Shown piece after piece: positions 29,395 through 38,986 of a stretch of DNA of 64,000 nt. The notes beneath the pieces are model-generated. The model saw only the letters and a list, made by a program, of their open reading frames with translations, searched no databases and was not told the DNA's origin. Every line of letters begins with the position of its first letter. Position 1 is the first letter of the stretch. The stretch is taken from the NCBI GenBank assembly GCA_021324915.1, contig JAJPIC010000011.1:124001-188000 (forward strand). Direction: 5' to 3'. Made by a program: the position numbers and the translations under genes. The DNA comes from Beijerinckiaceae bacterium (GTDB lineage Bacteria; Pseudomonadota; Alphaproteobacteria; Rhizobiales; Beijerinckiaceae).

Positions 29395-29506
29395 CTAAAC
29401 GTCGTAATTCCTTAGCCGCTTCCCCCTAGGTTCGCCGCCGCGCTGGGCGGCCGGACGTGGGGTTCGGCTTGTGGCGTACTCACCTTGAGCTTTTGAGAGG
29501 CGCGAA

Positions 29507-30553
29507 ATGAAATTGAAGACGATCCTTTGGACCGCATTGACCGCGGCCGCGGCGGCGACCGTCGTTGCCGGAGCGTGGGCGGCCGATATTTCAGGCGCCG
29601 GCGCCACCTTCCCTTATCCGATTTATTCGAAATGGGCGGATGCTTATAAGAAGCAGACGGGCAACGGCCTCAATTATCAGTCGATCGGCTCGGGCGGCGG
29701 CATCAAGCAGATCAAGGCCGGCACCGTCACCTTCGGCGCCAGCGACGCGCCCCTGAAGCCCGACGATCTGCAAAAGAGCAACCTCGTCCAATGGCCGATG
29801 GTCATGGGAGGCATTGTGCCGGTCGTCAATATTTCGGGCATCAAGCCGGGCGACCTGACCTTCGATGGCCCGACCTTGGCCAAGATCTTCCTCGGCCAGA
29901 TCACGACATGGAACGATCCGGCGATCACGAAGCTCAACCCTGGCGTCAACCTGCCCTCGACCGCGATCGCCGTCGTGCATCGCTCCGACGGATCGGGCAC
30001 GACCTTCAACTTCACCAATTACCTTTCGAAGATTTCGGACGATTGGAAGAGCAAAGTAGGCTCGGCAACGTCGGTCCAGTGGCCGGCCGGACTCGGCGCG
30101 AAAGGCAATGAAGGGGTTTCCAACAACGTGCTGCAAACGCAGGGCTCGATCGGCTATGTCGAATATGCCTATGCGATGCAGAACAAGCTCACTTATGCCG
30201 ACATGATCAACAGCGCCGGCAAGAAAGTGGCTCCTTCGAGCCAGACCTTCCAGTCCGCTGCCGCCAATGCCGATTGGGCGCATGCGCCGGGCTTTTATCA
30301 GATCCTGACCAATCAGCCGGGCGACAATTCCTGGCCGATCACGGCTTCGACCTTCATCCTCATGCCGAAACAGCCGAAGGACACGGCAGCGGCCGCCGAA
30401 GCGCTGAAGTTCTTCAGCTGGGCCTATGCCAACGGCGGCAAGATGGCCGAGGAATTGGACTATATCCCGATGCCCGCCGCCGTCGTCGAGCTCGTCAAGA
30501 AGACTTGGGCCGCCGAGATCAAGGGTCCGGACGGCAAGGCCTTGGTGAACTGA
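29507..30553 (+). CDS. pstS: phosphate ABC transporter periplasmic binding protein PstS (348 aa)
   Basis: PstS captures inorganic phosphate in the periplasm and delivers it to PstCAB. A signal peptide ([25 protein letters not shown]) is followed by [45 protein letters not shown] and [18 protein letters not shown], the phosphate-contacting loops of the family. The length is normal. GAGG lies about nine bases before the ATG. A Pho box upstream gives phosphate control. Two strong hairpins separate it from pstC, suggesting that much of the transcription stops after pstS, which would fit the excess of binding protein over permease. Confidence 0.97.
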   Translation: MKLKTILWTALTAAAAATVVAGAWAADISGAGATFPYPIYSKWADAYKKQTGNGLNYQSIGSGGGIKQIKAGTVTFGASDAPLKPDDLQKSNLVQWPMVMGGIVPVVNISGIKPGDLTFDGPTLAKIFLGQITTWNDPAITKLNPGVNLPSTAIAVVHRSDGSGTTFNFTNYLSKISDDWKSKVGSATSVQWPAGLGAKGNEGVSNNVLQTQGSIGYVEYAYAMQNKLTYADMINSAGKKVAPSSQTFQSAAANADWAHAPGFYQILTNQPGDNSWPITASTFILMPKQPKDTAAAAEALKFFSWAYANGGKMAEELDYIPMPAAVVELVKKTWAAEIKGPDGKALVN

Positions 30554-30572
30554 ACCTCGTAGGGGCTGCGCC

Positions 30573-30604
30573 CGCTGCGCTTGCAACGTGAAGCAAGCGC
30601 AGCG
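30573..30604 (+). terminator. intercistronic hairpin after pstS
   Basis: CGCTGCGCTTGC (30573-30584) and GCAAGCGCAGCG (30593-30604) make a perfect 12-bp stem with an 8-base loop, 20 bases beyond the pstS stop. It has no U-run. It may protect the pstS message or slow polymerase before the second hairpin. Confidence 0.6.
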
Positions 30605-30629
30605 AAGCGGTTCCGGATTTCGAGACATG

Positions 30630-30661
30630 CGGGGGAGATGGGCTCTCCCCCGGCCTTCTTT
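30630..30661 (+). terminator. intrinsic attenuating terminator between pstS and pstC
   Basis: CGGGGGAGA (30630-30638) and TCTCCCCCG (30644-30652) form a perfect 9-bp stem with a 5-base loop. It is followed by GGCC-TTCTTT, a modest U-rich tract. It is a partial terminator in the pst operon. Confidence 0.65.
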
Positions 30662-30720
30662 AAGTGATTTGGAACGGCGGCCTCGTTGGCGTTAAAGGAT
30701 GGCAGCCCGGAGACGATGAC

Positions 30721-31713
30721 TTGGCGGATATAGCGGTAGAGAACAGCCGCGTGGCTTACAAAGAAACCGCGCGCCGGTCGCGGGTCCTGACCTCCTTCAA
30801 AATTCGCGATGGGGTCTTCCGTTGGCTGACCTTCGCCGCGGCGATCACGGTCCTTCTGATCCTCGGCGGCGTCATTATTTCCTTGATCCAAGGCTCGATG
30901 CCCAGCATTCGCGCCTTCGGCTTCAAGTTCGTCTACACCGACGTCTGGAATCCGGTCACCGACGAATACGGCGCTCTCGCCGCCATCTACGGAACGCTCG
31001 TCACCTCGGCGATCGCAATGATCATCGCAGTGCCTGTCGGCATCGGAATCGGCATCTTTCTCACCGAGCTTTGCCCGGAAATTCTGCGCCGCCCCATTGG
31101 TATTGCAATCGAGCTCCTCGCCGGCATTCCTTCGATCATCTATGGCATTTGGGGCCTCTTCGTCTTCGCTCCATTCCTGCAGGCCTATGTTCAGCCGGGG
31201 CTGATCAAGTTCTTTGGCCCTGTGCCGATTCTCTCGACGCTCTTCGCCGGTCCTCCCTATGGCATCGGCATGCTGACCGCCGGATTCATTCTCGCGATCA
31301 TGGTCCTCCCTTTCATCGCGGCCGTATCGCGCGACGTCTTTCAGACCGTGCCGCCGCTCCTGAAAGAAGCGGGACGCGGCATCGGCTGCACGACATGGGA
31401 GGTCGTCGGGCGGGTCATCATCCCCTATACGCGCGTCGGTCTCGTCGGCGGCGTGATGCTCGCACTCGGCCGGGCGCTCGGCGAAACCATGGCGGTGACC
31501 TTCGTCATCGGCAACGCCGATGTCATTCCCCGTTCGCTGCTCTCGCCGGGCACGACGATTTCGGCGGCGATCGCCAATGAGTTCACCGAAGCGGTCGGCG
31601 AGCTCTACACGTCGGCGCTCATCGAGCTCAGCCTGATCCTCTTCGTCATCACCTTCATCGTCCTCGCCATCGCCCGCCTCATGCTGATGCGGCTCGAACA
31701 GAAGGTGAAATGA
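30721..31713 (+). CDS. pstC: phosphate ABC transporter permease PstC (330 aa)
   Basis: PstC is one of the two membrane subunits of the high-affinity phosphate importer. Six to seven hydrophobic helices are visible, for example [38 protein letters not shown] and [19 protein letters not shown]. The cytoplasmic EAA loop, [17 protein letters not shown], contacts PstB. The open frame begins at GTG 30664, but that codon has no ribosome site. TTG at 30721 ([14 protein letters not shown]) has GGAG (30709-30712) eight bases upstream and is preferred. Confidence 0.93.
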   Translation: MADIAVENSRVAYKETARRSRVLTSFKIRDGVFRWLTFAAAITVLLILGGVIISLIQGSMPSIRAFGFKFVYTDVWNPVTDEYGALAAIYGTLVTSAIAMIIAVPVGIGIGIFLTELCPEILRRPIGIAIELLAGIPSIIYGIWGLFVFAPFLQAYVQPGLIKFFGPVPILSTLFAGPPYGIGMLTAGFILAIMVLPFIAAVSRDVFQTVPPLLKEAGRGIGCTTWEVVGRVIIPYTRVGLVGGVMLALGRALGETMAVTFVIGNADVIPRSLLSPGTTISAAIANEFTEAVGELYTSALIELSLILFVITFIVLAIARLMLMRLEQKVK

Positions 31714-31714
31714 T

Positions 31715-32554
31715 ATGGCCTCTTACGCCGCTCGCCGCCGCAGCAATTTCGTTTGGCTGAGCCTTTGCTGGGCGTCGACGGCATTTGGCTTGTGTTTCCT
31801 GATTATCATTCTCGCCACCCTGTTTTGGCACGGGTTCGGCGGTCTATCCTTGACGGTATTCACGCAGCCGACACGGCCGCCCGACGAAATCGGCGGACTT
31901 CAGAACGCGATCGTCGGCAGCCTGATCATGACCGTCGTCGGCGTCGCGATCGGCGCTCCGCTCGGGCTGCTCGCGGGGACCTATATGGCCGAATACGGCC
32001 GCCATTCGAAGCTCACCTTTGTCGTGCGTTTCATCAACGACATTCTCTTGAGCGCGCCTTCGATCGTCATCGGCCTTTTCATCTATCAGGTGATGGTCGC
32101 GCCGATGCACCATTTTTCCGGAATCTCGGGCGCTGTCGCGCTGGCGGTGATCGTCGTGCCCGTCGTGGTGCGCACTACGGAGGACATGTTGCTGCTCGTG
32201 CCCGGGCCTTTGCGTGAGGCGGCGAGCGCGCTCGGGCTTCCGCGTTCGACCGTGGTCGTGCGCATCGCCTATCGCGCCGCGCGCGCCGGGATCATCACCG
32301 GCATTCTCCTCGCCGTCGCACGCATCAGCGGCGAGACCGCGCCCCTGCTCTTCACCGCGCTCAACAATCAGTTCTTCAGCGCGAACCTCAACACGCCCAT
32401 GGCGAGCCTTCCGGCGGTCATCTTCCAATATGCGATGAACCCTTCCCCAGTTTGGCATTCGCTCGCTTGGACCGGCGCGCTCATCATCACGCTCGCGGTG
32501 CTTGCCTTGTCGATCTTCGCGCGCGTGTTCAGTTCCAAGGGAAGCGCCAAATGA
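31715..32554 (+). CDS. pstA: phosphate ABC transporter permease PstA (279 aa)
   Basis: PstA is the second membrane subunit of the phosphate importer. It has about six helices, for example [48 protein letters not shown] and [16 protein letters not shown]. The EAA-type loop is [19 protein letters not shown]. It starts one base after the pstC stop and ends in an ATGA overlap with pstB, so translation of pstCAB is tightly coupled. The length is typical for the compact PstA form. Confidence 0.95.
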   Translation: MASYAARRRSNFVWLSLCWASTAFGLCFLIIILATLFWHGFGGLSLTVFTQPTRPPDEIGGLQNAIVGSLIMTVVGVAIGAPLGLLAGTYMAEYGRHSKLTFVVRFINDILLSAPSIVIGLFIYQVMVAPMHHFSGISGAVALAVIVVPVVVRTTEDMLLLVPGPLREAASALGLPRSTVVVRIAYRAARAGIITGILLAVARISGETAPLLFTALNNQFFSANLNTPMASLPAVIFQYAMNPSPVWHSLAWTGALIITLAVLALSIFARVFSSKGSAK

Positions 32555-33339
32555 CCAATACGCCGAATGGAAAGGCCGCCGATCTCCCCACCAAGATCTC
32601 GGTCAAGGATCTTCGATTCTTCTACGCCAGCCATCTGGCGCTGAAGAGCATCAACGTGCCGCTCTACACCAACAAGGTGACGGCGCTGATCGGCCCCTCC
32701 GGCTGCGGAAAGTCGACGCTTCTGCGCGTGCTCAATCGCATGTACGACCTCTATCCGCGCCAGCGCGCCGAAGGCGAGGTTCTGCTCGATGGCGAGAATA
32801 TTCTCGATCAGAAGCAGGATCTAAATCTGCTGCGCGCCCGCGTCGGCATGGTGTTTCAAAAGCCGACCCCGTTTCCGATGTCGATCTATGACAATATCGC
32901 TTTCGGCATCAAGCTTTACGAGAAATTGCCGAAATCGGAACTCGACGGGCGCGTGGAAAACGCGCTGCGCGGCGCGGCGATCTGGGACGAAGTGCGCGAC
33001 AAGCTGAGCGCCAGCGGGCTTTCGCTCTCGGGCGGACAGCAGCAAAGGCTCTGCATCGCGCGGACCGTTGCCATTCATCCCGAAGTCATCCTCTTCGACG
33101 AGCCCTGTTCGGCGCTCGATCCGATATCCACCGCGAAAGTCGAGGAACTGATCGACGAGCTCAAGGAAAAATATACGATCGCAATCGTTACGCATAACAT
33201 GCAACAAGCGGCGCGCGTCTCGGAATATACCGCGTTCATGTATCTCGGCGAGCTCGTGGAATTCGCGCCGACGACACAGATCTTCACTGCCCCGGAGAAT
33301 CCGCGGACGCAGAATTATATTACCGGCCGCTTCGGCTGA
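32551..33339 (+). CDS. pstB: phosphate ABC transporter ATP-binding protein PstB (262 aa)
   Basis: PstB is the ATPase that drives phosphate import. Walker A is [12 protein letters not shown], the ABC signature is [13 protein letters not shown], and Walker B is [16 protein letters not shown], followed by the switch His in [18 protein letters not shown] sequence ([14 protein letters not shown]). [19 protein letters not shown] is diagnostic for PstB. The start at 32551 is the ATGA overlap with pstA. An open frame reaching further upstream lies within pstA. Confidence 0.97.
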   Translation: MTNTPNGKAADLPTKISVKDLRFFYASHLALKSINVPLYTNKVTALIGPSGCGKSTLLRVLNRMYDLYPRQRAEGEVLLDGENILDQKQDLNLLRARVGMVFQKPTPFPMSIYDNIAFGIKLYEKLPKSELDGRVENALRGAAIWDEVRDKLSASGLSLSGGQQQRLCIARTVAIHPEVILFDEPCSALDPISTAKVEELIDELKEKYTIAIVTHNMQQAARVSEYTAFMYLGELVEFAPTTQIFTAPENPRTQNYITGRFG

Positions 33340-33361
33340 TCACCAATTCAGGATGCCTGAA

Positions 33362-34075
33362 ATGACCGATCACACCGTCAGGTCCTACGACATAGAGCTC
33401 GAAGCGCTCGGCCGAAAAATAGCCGAGATGGGCGGCATCGCGGAGAAGATGCTGAGCGATGCGATGGATTCTCTCGCCACGCACGATTCCAATCTTGCCC
33501 GCTCGACCGTCGCCAGCGATCTTCGGCTCGACATCCTGCAGCGCGAGATCGAAGAACAGGCGATCATGACGATCGCCCGCCGGCAGCCCTTCGCCGCGGA
33601 TCTGCGTGAGATCGTGGCGGCGATCCGCATCTCGGGCGATCTCGAAAGGGTCGGCGACCTCGCCAAGAATATCGCCAAACGTGCGCTGAAGCTCGGCGCC
33701 GAGACGCGCATGCAGCGCGCCATCGTCGGCCTCAAATCCATGCATGAGACGGCGGCCATGCTGCTCAAGGATGCGCTCGACGCCTATGCAATGCGCGACG
33801 CGGAGCGGGCGCGCCAGGTCTGGACCAACGACGTCGAGCTCGACGCGCTCGAAGACTCGGTTTTCCGCGATCTTCTAACCTTCATGATGGAAGACCCGCG
33901 CAACATCTCCTTCTGCGCGCATCTCCTCTTCGTCTCGAAGAACATCGAACGGATCGGCGATCATTCCACCAATATCGCCGAGACCGTCGTCTATCTCGTC
34001 ACCGGGGAGGTTCTGCCGATGGATCGGCCCAAGGGCCCGTCCCCGGCCTCAGATCTCCCTCAGATCAGCAAGTGA
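33362..34075 (+). CDS. phoU: phosphate signalling protein PhoU (237 aa)
   Basis: PhoU links the Pst transporter to PhoR and keeps the Pho regulon off when phosphate is plentiful. It consists of two helical PhoU repeats. One contains ILQREIEEQAIMTIARRQPFAADLREIVAAIRISGDLERVGD-like sequence around residues 55-100. The other contains LLTFMMEDPRNISFCAHLLFVSKNIERIGDH around 180-210. The E/D-x-x-R-x-x-D metal-binding pattern (LERVGD, IERIGDH) is intact in both. ATG at 33362 has AGGA eight bases upstream; an in-frame ATG at 33353 would be too close to it. Confidence 0.95.
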   Translation: MTDHTVRSYDIELEALGRKIAEMGGIAEKMLSDAMDSLATHDSNLARSTVASDLRLDILQREIEEQAIMTIARRQPFAADLREIVAAIRISGDLERVGDLAKNIAKRALKLGAETRMQRAIVGLKSMHETAAMLLKDALDAYAMRDAERARQVWTNDVELDALEDSVFRDLLTFMMEDPRNISFCAHLLFVSKNIERIGDHSTNIAETVVYLVTGEVLPMDRPKGPSPASDLPQISK

Positions 34076-34085
34076 GTGAGCTCCC

Positions 34086-34853
34086 GTGAGTGACATATCC
34101 GCTCAACAAGCTTCCGAACCCCGCGTCCCGCGCACCGGATCTGCTGCAGCGGCTGCGGCGCGGATCCTCGTCGTCGAGGACGAAGCCGCCTTGAGCCTGC
34201 TGCTCACCTATAATCTCGAGGCGGAAGGGTTTGCCGTCGAACGGGTCGAGCGCGGCGACGAAGCCGAACTGCGGCTCGCGGAATCGCCGCCCGATCTCGT
34301 CATCCTCGACTGGATGCTGCCCGGCGTTTCGGGGCTCGAGATCTGCCGTCGCATGCGCGCGCGCGAAGCGACGCGCACGCTTCCGGTCATCATGCTCACC
34401 GCCCGCGGCGATGAAAGCGAACGCGTCCGGGGATTAACGATCGGCGCCGACGATTATATCGTCAAGCCCTTCTCGGTTCCGGAACTCATGGCGCGGGTGC
34501 GCGCGCTGCTTCGCCGCTCGCGGCCGGACCGGGTCGCTGCCATCCTCGTTGCGGGCGATCTGGCCCTCGACCGGGAGAATTGGCGCGTCGTGCGCAGCGC
34601 ACGCAACGTCCACCTCGGGCCGACCGAGTTTCGGCTGCTCGAATATCTGATGGCCAAGCCCGGCCGCGTATTCTCACGCGCTCAATTGCTCGACAGCGTG
34701 TGGGGATTATCGGCTGAGATCGACGAGCGCACGGTCGATGTCCACGTGGGACGGCTGCGCAAAGCGCTTTCGCTCGCCGGCGAGCGCGACCCGATCCGCA
34801 CCATCCGCGGTGCCGGCTATTCGTTCGACGAGACGTTCGGCAAGCCGGATTGA
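34086..34853 (+). CDS. phoB: phosphate regulon response regulator PhoB with N-terminal extension (255 aa)
   Basis: PhoB is the DNA-binding partner of PhoR and binds Pho boxes. The receiver domain starts at residue 26 (RILVVEDEAALSLLL), with phospho-acceptor D75 in VILDWMLPG and the conserved Lys in YIVKPFS. The winged-helix domain has LGPTEFRLLEYLMAKPGRVFSRAQLLDSVWG and RTVDVHVGRLRKAL. The start is GTG at 34086, which gives a 25-residue Ala-rich extension not found in most PhoB proteins; a later start is possible but no better ribosome site was found. It is the last gene of the pho-pst cluster. Confidence 0.93.
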   Translation: MSDISAQQASEPRVPRTGSAAAAAARILVVEDEAALSLLLTYNLEAEGFAVERVERGDEAELRLAESPPDLVILDWMLPGVSGLEICRRMRAREATRTLPVIMLTARGDESERVRGLTIGADDYIVKPFSVPELMARVRALLRRSRPDRVAAILVAGDLALDRENWRVVRSARNVHLGPTEFRLLEYLMAKPGRVFSRAQLLDSVWGLSAEIDERTVDVHVGRLRKALSLAGERDPIRTIRGAGYSFDETFGKPD

Positions 34854-34859
34854 TCGAAC

Positions 34860-34877
34860 CCGAACCTGCGTTCGGGC
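34860..34877. terminator. bidirectional hairpin between phoB and gcrA
   Basis: CCCGAAC (34860-34866) and GTTCGGG (34871-34877) form a 7-bp stem with loop CTGC between the convergent stop codons. It probably ends transcription from both sides, though U-runs are poor. Confidence 0.5.
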
Positions 34878-34887
34878 CATATCTGCC

Positions 34888-35391
34888 TCAAGCGATCCTG
34901 GCTCTGCGCTCCCGCCGACGCTCCGGCAGCGGCTGATAAGCGATGCGGCTATGATAGGGGCAATAGGGGCTCGCGCCGGCGGCAGTCCGTTTGGCCCCGC
35001 AGAAGCGAAATTCGGCGCTCGTTGGATCGCCGACCGGCCAGCGGCACATGGCTTCCTTCAATTCCATGATCGTGACCATTTCCGAGATCGGAATGACAAC
35101 TTCCTCGATGGGTTGCGGCATCTCGATGGTTTGTGGCCGCAGCGCCAAGGCCGTGTTGCCGCGGAGGATCGGCGCCGTGCGTGTATGTGCCGGCCGCATG
35201 GTCTTGATGCGCGGCCGTGAGCTTGCGGGGCTCGCTGCCTTCACCCGGCCCGACAGGCCCAAGCGGTGAACCTTGCAGATTACCGCGTTGCGGGTGATCC
35301 CATTGGCGAGCTCGTGAGCGATCTGACTGGCGCTCAGTCCTTCGAGCCAAAGCTTGCGCAAGAGTTCCACTCGTTCGTCGGTCCAGGACAT
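34888..35391 (-). CDS. gcrA: GcrA cell cycle regulator (167 aa)
   Basis: GcrA is an alphaproteobacterial transcription factor that works with sigma-70 RNA polymerase at promoters carrying methylated GANTC sites, tying transcription to the replication cycle. The N-terminal helix-turn-helix is SWTDERVELLRKLWLEGLSASQIAHEL followed by GITRNAVICKVHRLGLSGR. The C-terminal sigma-interacting part has ELKEAMCRWPVGDP and FRFCGAKRTAAGASPYCPYHSRIAYQP. The ATG at 35391 is preceded by GAGGAGGACGTC, a strong ribosome site; a longer open frame was rejected. Its presence places the genome in Alphaproteobacteria. Confidence 0.97.
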   Translation of the reverse strand: MSWTDERVELLRKLWLEGLSASQIAHELANGITRNAVICKVHRLGLSGRVKAASPASSRPRIKTMRPAHTRTAPILRGNTALALRPQTIEMPQPIEEVVIPISEMVTIMELKEAMCRWPVGDPTSAEFRFCGAKRTAAGASPYCPYHSRIAYQPLPERRRERRARIA

Positions 35392-35786
35392 GACGTCCTC
35401 CTCGATTGGAGCAAAAGCAGCCGAACGCAAAAAGACGCGACAAATCGGCGGCGCACTTTTGAGCGCAATCGAAACCGACGCCCGCCGGAGGCCCGGTAGG
35501 CGAATGTCTCAGACATCTAGGTCCGCCGCACGAGATGTCGTAGTCGACATTTGAGACGCTACACTAGTGGTTGAATCTTGCGCAAGAGTCCTTGAAAGGG
35601 CCGATGCGTTTTCAACAGCAGGCTCGGTGGCCCGCCACTCCTGGCCGAAAAAGGGGGGACTCGCTCAACCGGGGCGAGTCTTTGGGCGTCAAGCGCAAAA
35701 TTTGACCCGCCCGGAGAACGTCCGTAAAGTAAGCCCCGACGCTGCCGCTCCTTTCGGGGCGGCACTTTGATTTTGAGGCTGCCCGA
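35392..35786. other. divergent intergenic region gcrA/argD with clustered GANTC sites
   Basis: No gene is recognisable in these 395 bases. Five GANTC sequences (CcrM methylation sites) fall at 35573, 35586, 35658, 35676 and 35792 (first bases). Two of them form GACTCGC (35658-35664) and GCGAGTC (35674-35680), a 7-bp inverted repeat. Other inverted repeats are ATGTCT-C-AGACAT and ATGTCG-TAGT-CGACAT near 35504-35552. GCCCCGA (35733-35739) pairs with TCGGGGC (35754-35760) about 27 bases before the argD start, a possible leader structure. Confidence 0.55.
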
Positions 35787-37052
35787 ATGAAGAGTCTGCG
35801 GGGAGCCGGCGAAGATAGGAGCGCCGGCCTGCCCAACAAACTATACGGTATACCTGTGACCTCGTCGCTGCTTCCCACCTACGCGCGCGCCAAGCTGGCC
35901 TTCGAACGGGGCGAAGGCGCTTGGCTCTTCTCGACCACCGGCGAGCGCTATCTCGATTTCGGCGCCGGAATTGCGGTGGTGAGTGTCGGCCACGCGCATC
36001 CGCACCTCGTCGAGGCGCTCACGAAACAGGCGCAGAAGCTCTGGCATGTCTCAAACCTGTTCGAGATCCCTCAGGCGGAACTCTTGGGTCGCCGGCTCGT
36101 CGAGGTGAGCTTCGCCGATCTCGCCTTCTTCACCAATTCGGGTACCGAAGCGATCGAAGGGGCCATCAAGGCCGCGCGCAAATATCATTACGTCAGTGGA
36201 CATCCAGAGAAATTCCGGATCATCACCGTGCAAGGCGCCTTCCATGGCCGTACCATCGCGGCTGTGACCGCGGGCGGCAATCCCAAATATATTGAAGGAT
36301 TTGGCCCGCCGCCGGAGGGGTTCGATCAGGTGCCGCTCGGCGATCTTGCGGCGCTGAAAGCGGCGATCGGTCCGCACACCGCCGCCATCATGGTCGAGCC
36401 GATCCAAGGTGAGGGCGGCATAAGAGCAATTCCGCTCGCCCATCTTCAGGCCATGCGCCAGCTCTGCGACGAGAATGGACTGCTGCTGGTCCTCGACGAA
36501 GTGCAGACCGGATTGGGCCGCACCGGCAAGCTTTTCGCTTATGAACATGCCGGCATTGCGCCCGACATCATGACCCTCGCCAAAGGGCTCGGCGGCGGAT
36601 TTCCGCTCGGCGCCATCCTCCTCACGCGCGAGGCCGGCAAAGGCATGACCGTCGGCACGCATGGCACGACTTTCGGCGGCAATCCGCTCGCGACCACGGT
36701 CGGCAATGCGGTGCTCGATCTCGTCCTCGCCGATGATTTCGTCGATCGCGTGGCACGCATGGGCAAGATCCTGAAAGAGGGCCTCGTAGACCTCGCAGCG
36801 CGCCACCGTGACGTAATCGCCGAAATCCGCGGTCAAGGCCTGATGCTCGGCATCAAGGCGCGCGGCCCCGTTCAAGATCTCGTCGCCGCGGCCCTCCAGG
36901 AAAAGCTCATCCTCATTCCCGCCGGCGACAACGTCGCTCGCCTCTTGCCGCCGCTCATCATCGGCGAAGCCGAGATTGACGCGGCTTTGACGCGGCTCGA
37001 GGCCGCCGCCACAAGCGTCGAAAGCAAGGCTCGCATGGGAGCGGCGGAATGA
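35787..37052 (+). CDS. argD: acetylornithine aminotransferase ArgD (421 aa)
   Basis: ArgD converts N-acetylglutamate semialdehyde to N-acetylornithine, and also serves in lysine synthesis. It is a class III PLP aminotransferase with [74 protein letters not shown] and [14 protein letters not shown], where Lys binds PLP. The ATG at 35787 has GAGG eight bases upstream and gives about 23 extra N-terminal residues. GTG at 35856 ([12 protein letters not shown]) matches the usual family start but has no ribosome site. It overlaps argF by four bases. Confidence 0.94.
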   Translation: MKSLRGAGEDRSAGLPNKLYGIPVTSSLLPTYARAKLAFERGEGAWLFSTTGERYLDFGAGIAVVSVGHAHPHLVEALTKQAQKLWHVSNLFEIPQAELLGRRLVEVSFADLAFFTNSGTEAIEGAIKAARKYHYVSGHPEKFRIITVQGAFHGRTIAAVTAGGNPKYIEGFGPPPEGFDQVPLGDLAALKAAIGPHTAAIMVEPIQGEGGIRAIPLAHLQAMRQLCDENGLLLVLDEVQTGLGRTGKLFAYEHAGIAPDIMTLAKGLGGGFPLGAILLTREAGKGMTVGTHGTTFGGNPLATTVGNAVLDLVLADDFVDRVARMGKILKEGLVDLAARHRDVIAEIRGQGLMLGIKARGPVQDLVAAALQEKLILIPAGDNVARLLPPLIIGEAEIDAALTRLEAAATSVESKARMGAAE

Positions 37053-38008
37053 CCGCGCTCAAAACGAGCACGCTCCAGACGAGCACACCGCGGCATTTTC
37101 TCGATCTTTCGGAAGTTCCGCCGGCCGATCTGCGGCAGATTCTCGAATCCGCGCTCTCGATCAAGAAGCGGCGCCGCAAAGGCGAACCTGCCGCTTGGCG
37201 CCCGCTTGCCGGCAAAGTGCTCGCGATGATTTTCGACAAGCCTTCGACCCGCACGCGTGTTTCTTTCGACATCGCCATGCGCGAGCTCGGCGGCGAGACG
37301 ATCATGCTCACGGGGCACGAGATGCAGCTCGGGCGCGGCGAGACGATCGCGGACACGGCCCGAGTCCTGTCGCGCTTCGTCGATGCGATCGTCATCCGGG
37401 TTCTCGATCACAGCGATCTGACGGAACTCGCCCGTCACGCCGGCGTGCCTGTCGTCAACGGCCTCACCAAAAAATCGCATCCCTGCCAGGTTCTGGCCGA
37501 CGTCATGACCTTCGAGGAACATCGCGGTCCGATCAAAGGGCGCACGATCGCCTGGAGCGGCGATGCGAACAATGTTCTGGCGAGCTGGATCCACGCAGCG
37601 CAGAGGTTCGACTTCACGATAAACGTCGCAACGCCGGCCGAGCTCGACGTGCCGCGCGAGCTCGTCGCCTGGGCCGAGGCGAACGGCGCACGGCTGAACG
37701 TGACGCGCGATCCTTTTCAGGCCGTCAGCAGTGCCGATGCGGTCATTTCGGATTGCTGGGTCTCGATGGGTGACGAGAACGAGAGTTTTCGGCATAATCT
37801 TCTCGCTCCCTATCAAGTGAACACGAAATTGATGGCGGCGGCCGGCAAGGACGCCATTTTCATGCATTGCCTGCCGGCACATCGGGGCGAAGAAGTCACC
37901 GATGCGGTGATCGACGGGCCGCAATCCGTCGTCTTCGACGAGGCGGAAAATCGCCTCCATGCTCAAAAGGGCATTCTGGCCTGGTGTTTCGGTGCTCTAG
38001 AGGCATGA
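37049..38008 (+). CDS. argF: ornithine carbamoyltransferase ArgF (319 aa)
   Basis: ArgF joins ornithine and carbamoyl phosphate to give citrulline. Motifs are [13 protein letters not shown] (carbamoyl phosphate), [54 protein letters not shown] (ornithine site) and [16 protein letters not shown], with the active-site Cys. It is typical in length. The ATGA overlap with argD suggests translational coupling, and hslO follows at once. Confidence 0.97.
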   Translation: MTALKTSTLQTSTPRHFLDLSEVPPADLRQILESALSIKKRRRKGEPAAWRPLAGKVLAMIFDKPSTRTRVSFDIAMRELGGETIMLTGHEMQLGRGETIADTARVLSRFVDAIVIRVLDHSDLTELARHAGVPVVNGLTKKSHPCQVLADVMTFEEHRGPIKGRTIAWSGDANNVLASWIHAAQRFDFTINVATPAELDVPRELVAWAEANGARLNVTRDPFQAVSSADAVISDCWVSMGDENESFRHNLLAPYQVNTKLMAAAGKDAIFMHCLPAHRGEEVTDAVIDGPQSVVFDEAENRLHAQKGILAWCFGALEA

Positions 38009-38011
38009 GCC

Positions 38012-38947
38012 ATGCTGCGACCAGTCTCCGACGACGCACGCGACGACAACGTCCTGCCTTTCGCGGTCGCCCCGCTCGACCTGCGCGGCCGCGTGGTACG
38101 GCTCGGCGCCTCGATCGACGAGATCCTCGCCCGGCATGAATATCCCCCGCCCGTCGCCCGCGTTGTGGGCGAAGCTGCGGCGCTCACGGTTCTGCTCGGC
38201 TCGGCGCTGAAATTCGACGGCCGCCTCCAGCTTCAGACGAAGAGCGACGGCGTCATCGACATGATCGTCGTCGATTTCGACGCGCCGGACAGGTTGCGCG
38301 CCTTTGCCCGGTTCGACGAAGCCCGGCTCGCCGAAGGCGGGCCCGATCTGCTCGGGCGCGGCCACTTGGCCCTCACCCTCGAGCAGGGCGGCGATCTGAA
38401 GCGCTATCAAGGCATTGTTCCTCTAGAGGGGCAAGGTCTCGAAGAGGCGGCGCATCGCTACTTCCGCCAGTCGGAACAGATCCCGACGTTCGTGCGCCTG
38501 GCGGTGGCCGAAAGCATCAAAGGCGCGCAAGCCTCCTGGCGAGCGGGCGGGCTCATGGTGCAATTCCTGCCGGCGGCGCCGGAGCGGCAAGCCGATCTTC
38601 CGCCGGGCGACGCGCCGGCGGGCGCACATGTGCCGGAAGAGACGGAAAACGATGCTTGGGTCGAAGCCAAAATGCTCGCCTCGACCATCGAAGATCATGA
38701 GCTCGTCGATCCCAATCTTTCGAGCGAGCGCCTGCTCTACCGGCTCTTTCACGAGCGCGGCGTGCGCGTCTTCACGCCGCAAGAGATCCGGGCGGAATGC
38801 CGCTGTTCACGCGAGCGCATCGCCGCAATGCTCAAGCGCTTCTCGCCGGAAGAACGCGCCGAAATGGTCGGCGACAACGGCAAGATCGGCGTCACTTGCG
38901 AGTTCTGCTCGACCTATCGCGAATTCGATCCCGAAGAGCTGAAGTAA
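38012..38947 (+). CDS. hslO: redox-regulated chaperone Hsp33 (311 aa)
   Basis: Hsp33 is a holdase switched on by oxidation. The N-terminal part (residues about 10-240) is the substrate-binding domain, with VARVVGEAAALTVLLGSALKFDGRLQLQTKSDG. The C-terminal redox switch carries AECRCSRERIAAMLKRF and CEFCSTY, giving the CxC and CxxC pairs that bind zinc. It follows argF by three bases, so it probably shares its transcript; argF-hslO linkage is common in alphaproteobacteria. Confidence 0.96.
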   Translation: MLRPVSDDARDDNVLPFAVAPLDLRGRVVRLGASIDEILARHEYPPPVARVVGEAAALTVLLGSALKFDGRLQLQTKSDGVIDMIVVDFDAPDRLRAFARFDEARLAEGGPDLLGRGHLALTLEQGGDLKRYQGIVPLEGQGLEEAAHRYFRQSEQIPTFVRLAVAESIKGAQASWRAGGLMVQFLPAAPERQADLPPGDAPAGAHVPEETENDAWVEAKMLASTIEDHELVDPNLSSERLLYRLFHERGVRVFTPQEIRAECRCSRERIAAMLKRFSPEERAEMVGDNGKIGVTCEFCSTYREFDPEELK

Positions 38948-38951
38948 TCCT

Positions 38952-38967
38952 CTCCCGCGCGCGGGAG
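38952..38967. terminator. GC-rich palindrome after hslO
   Basis: CTCCCGCGCGCGGGAG is a perfect 16-base palindrome in the 39-base gap between the convergent hslO and serB. It may act as a transcript end or be part of a short repeat; a looser relative (CTCCGCTCGCGGGGAG) occurs after miaA at about 41670-41685. Confidence 0.45.
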
Positions 38968-38986
38968 GGCTAGCGCGAGGTGCGGG

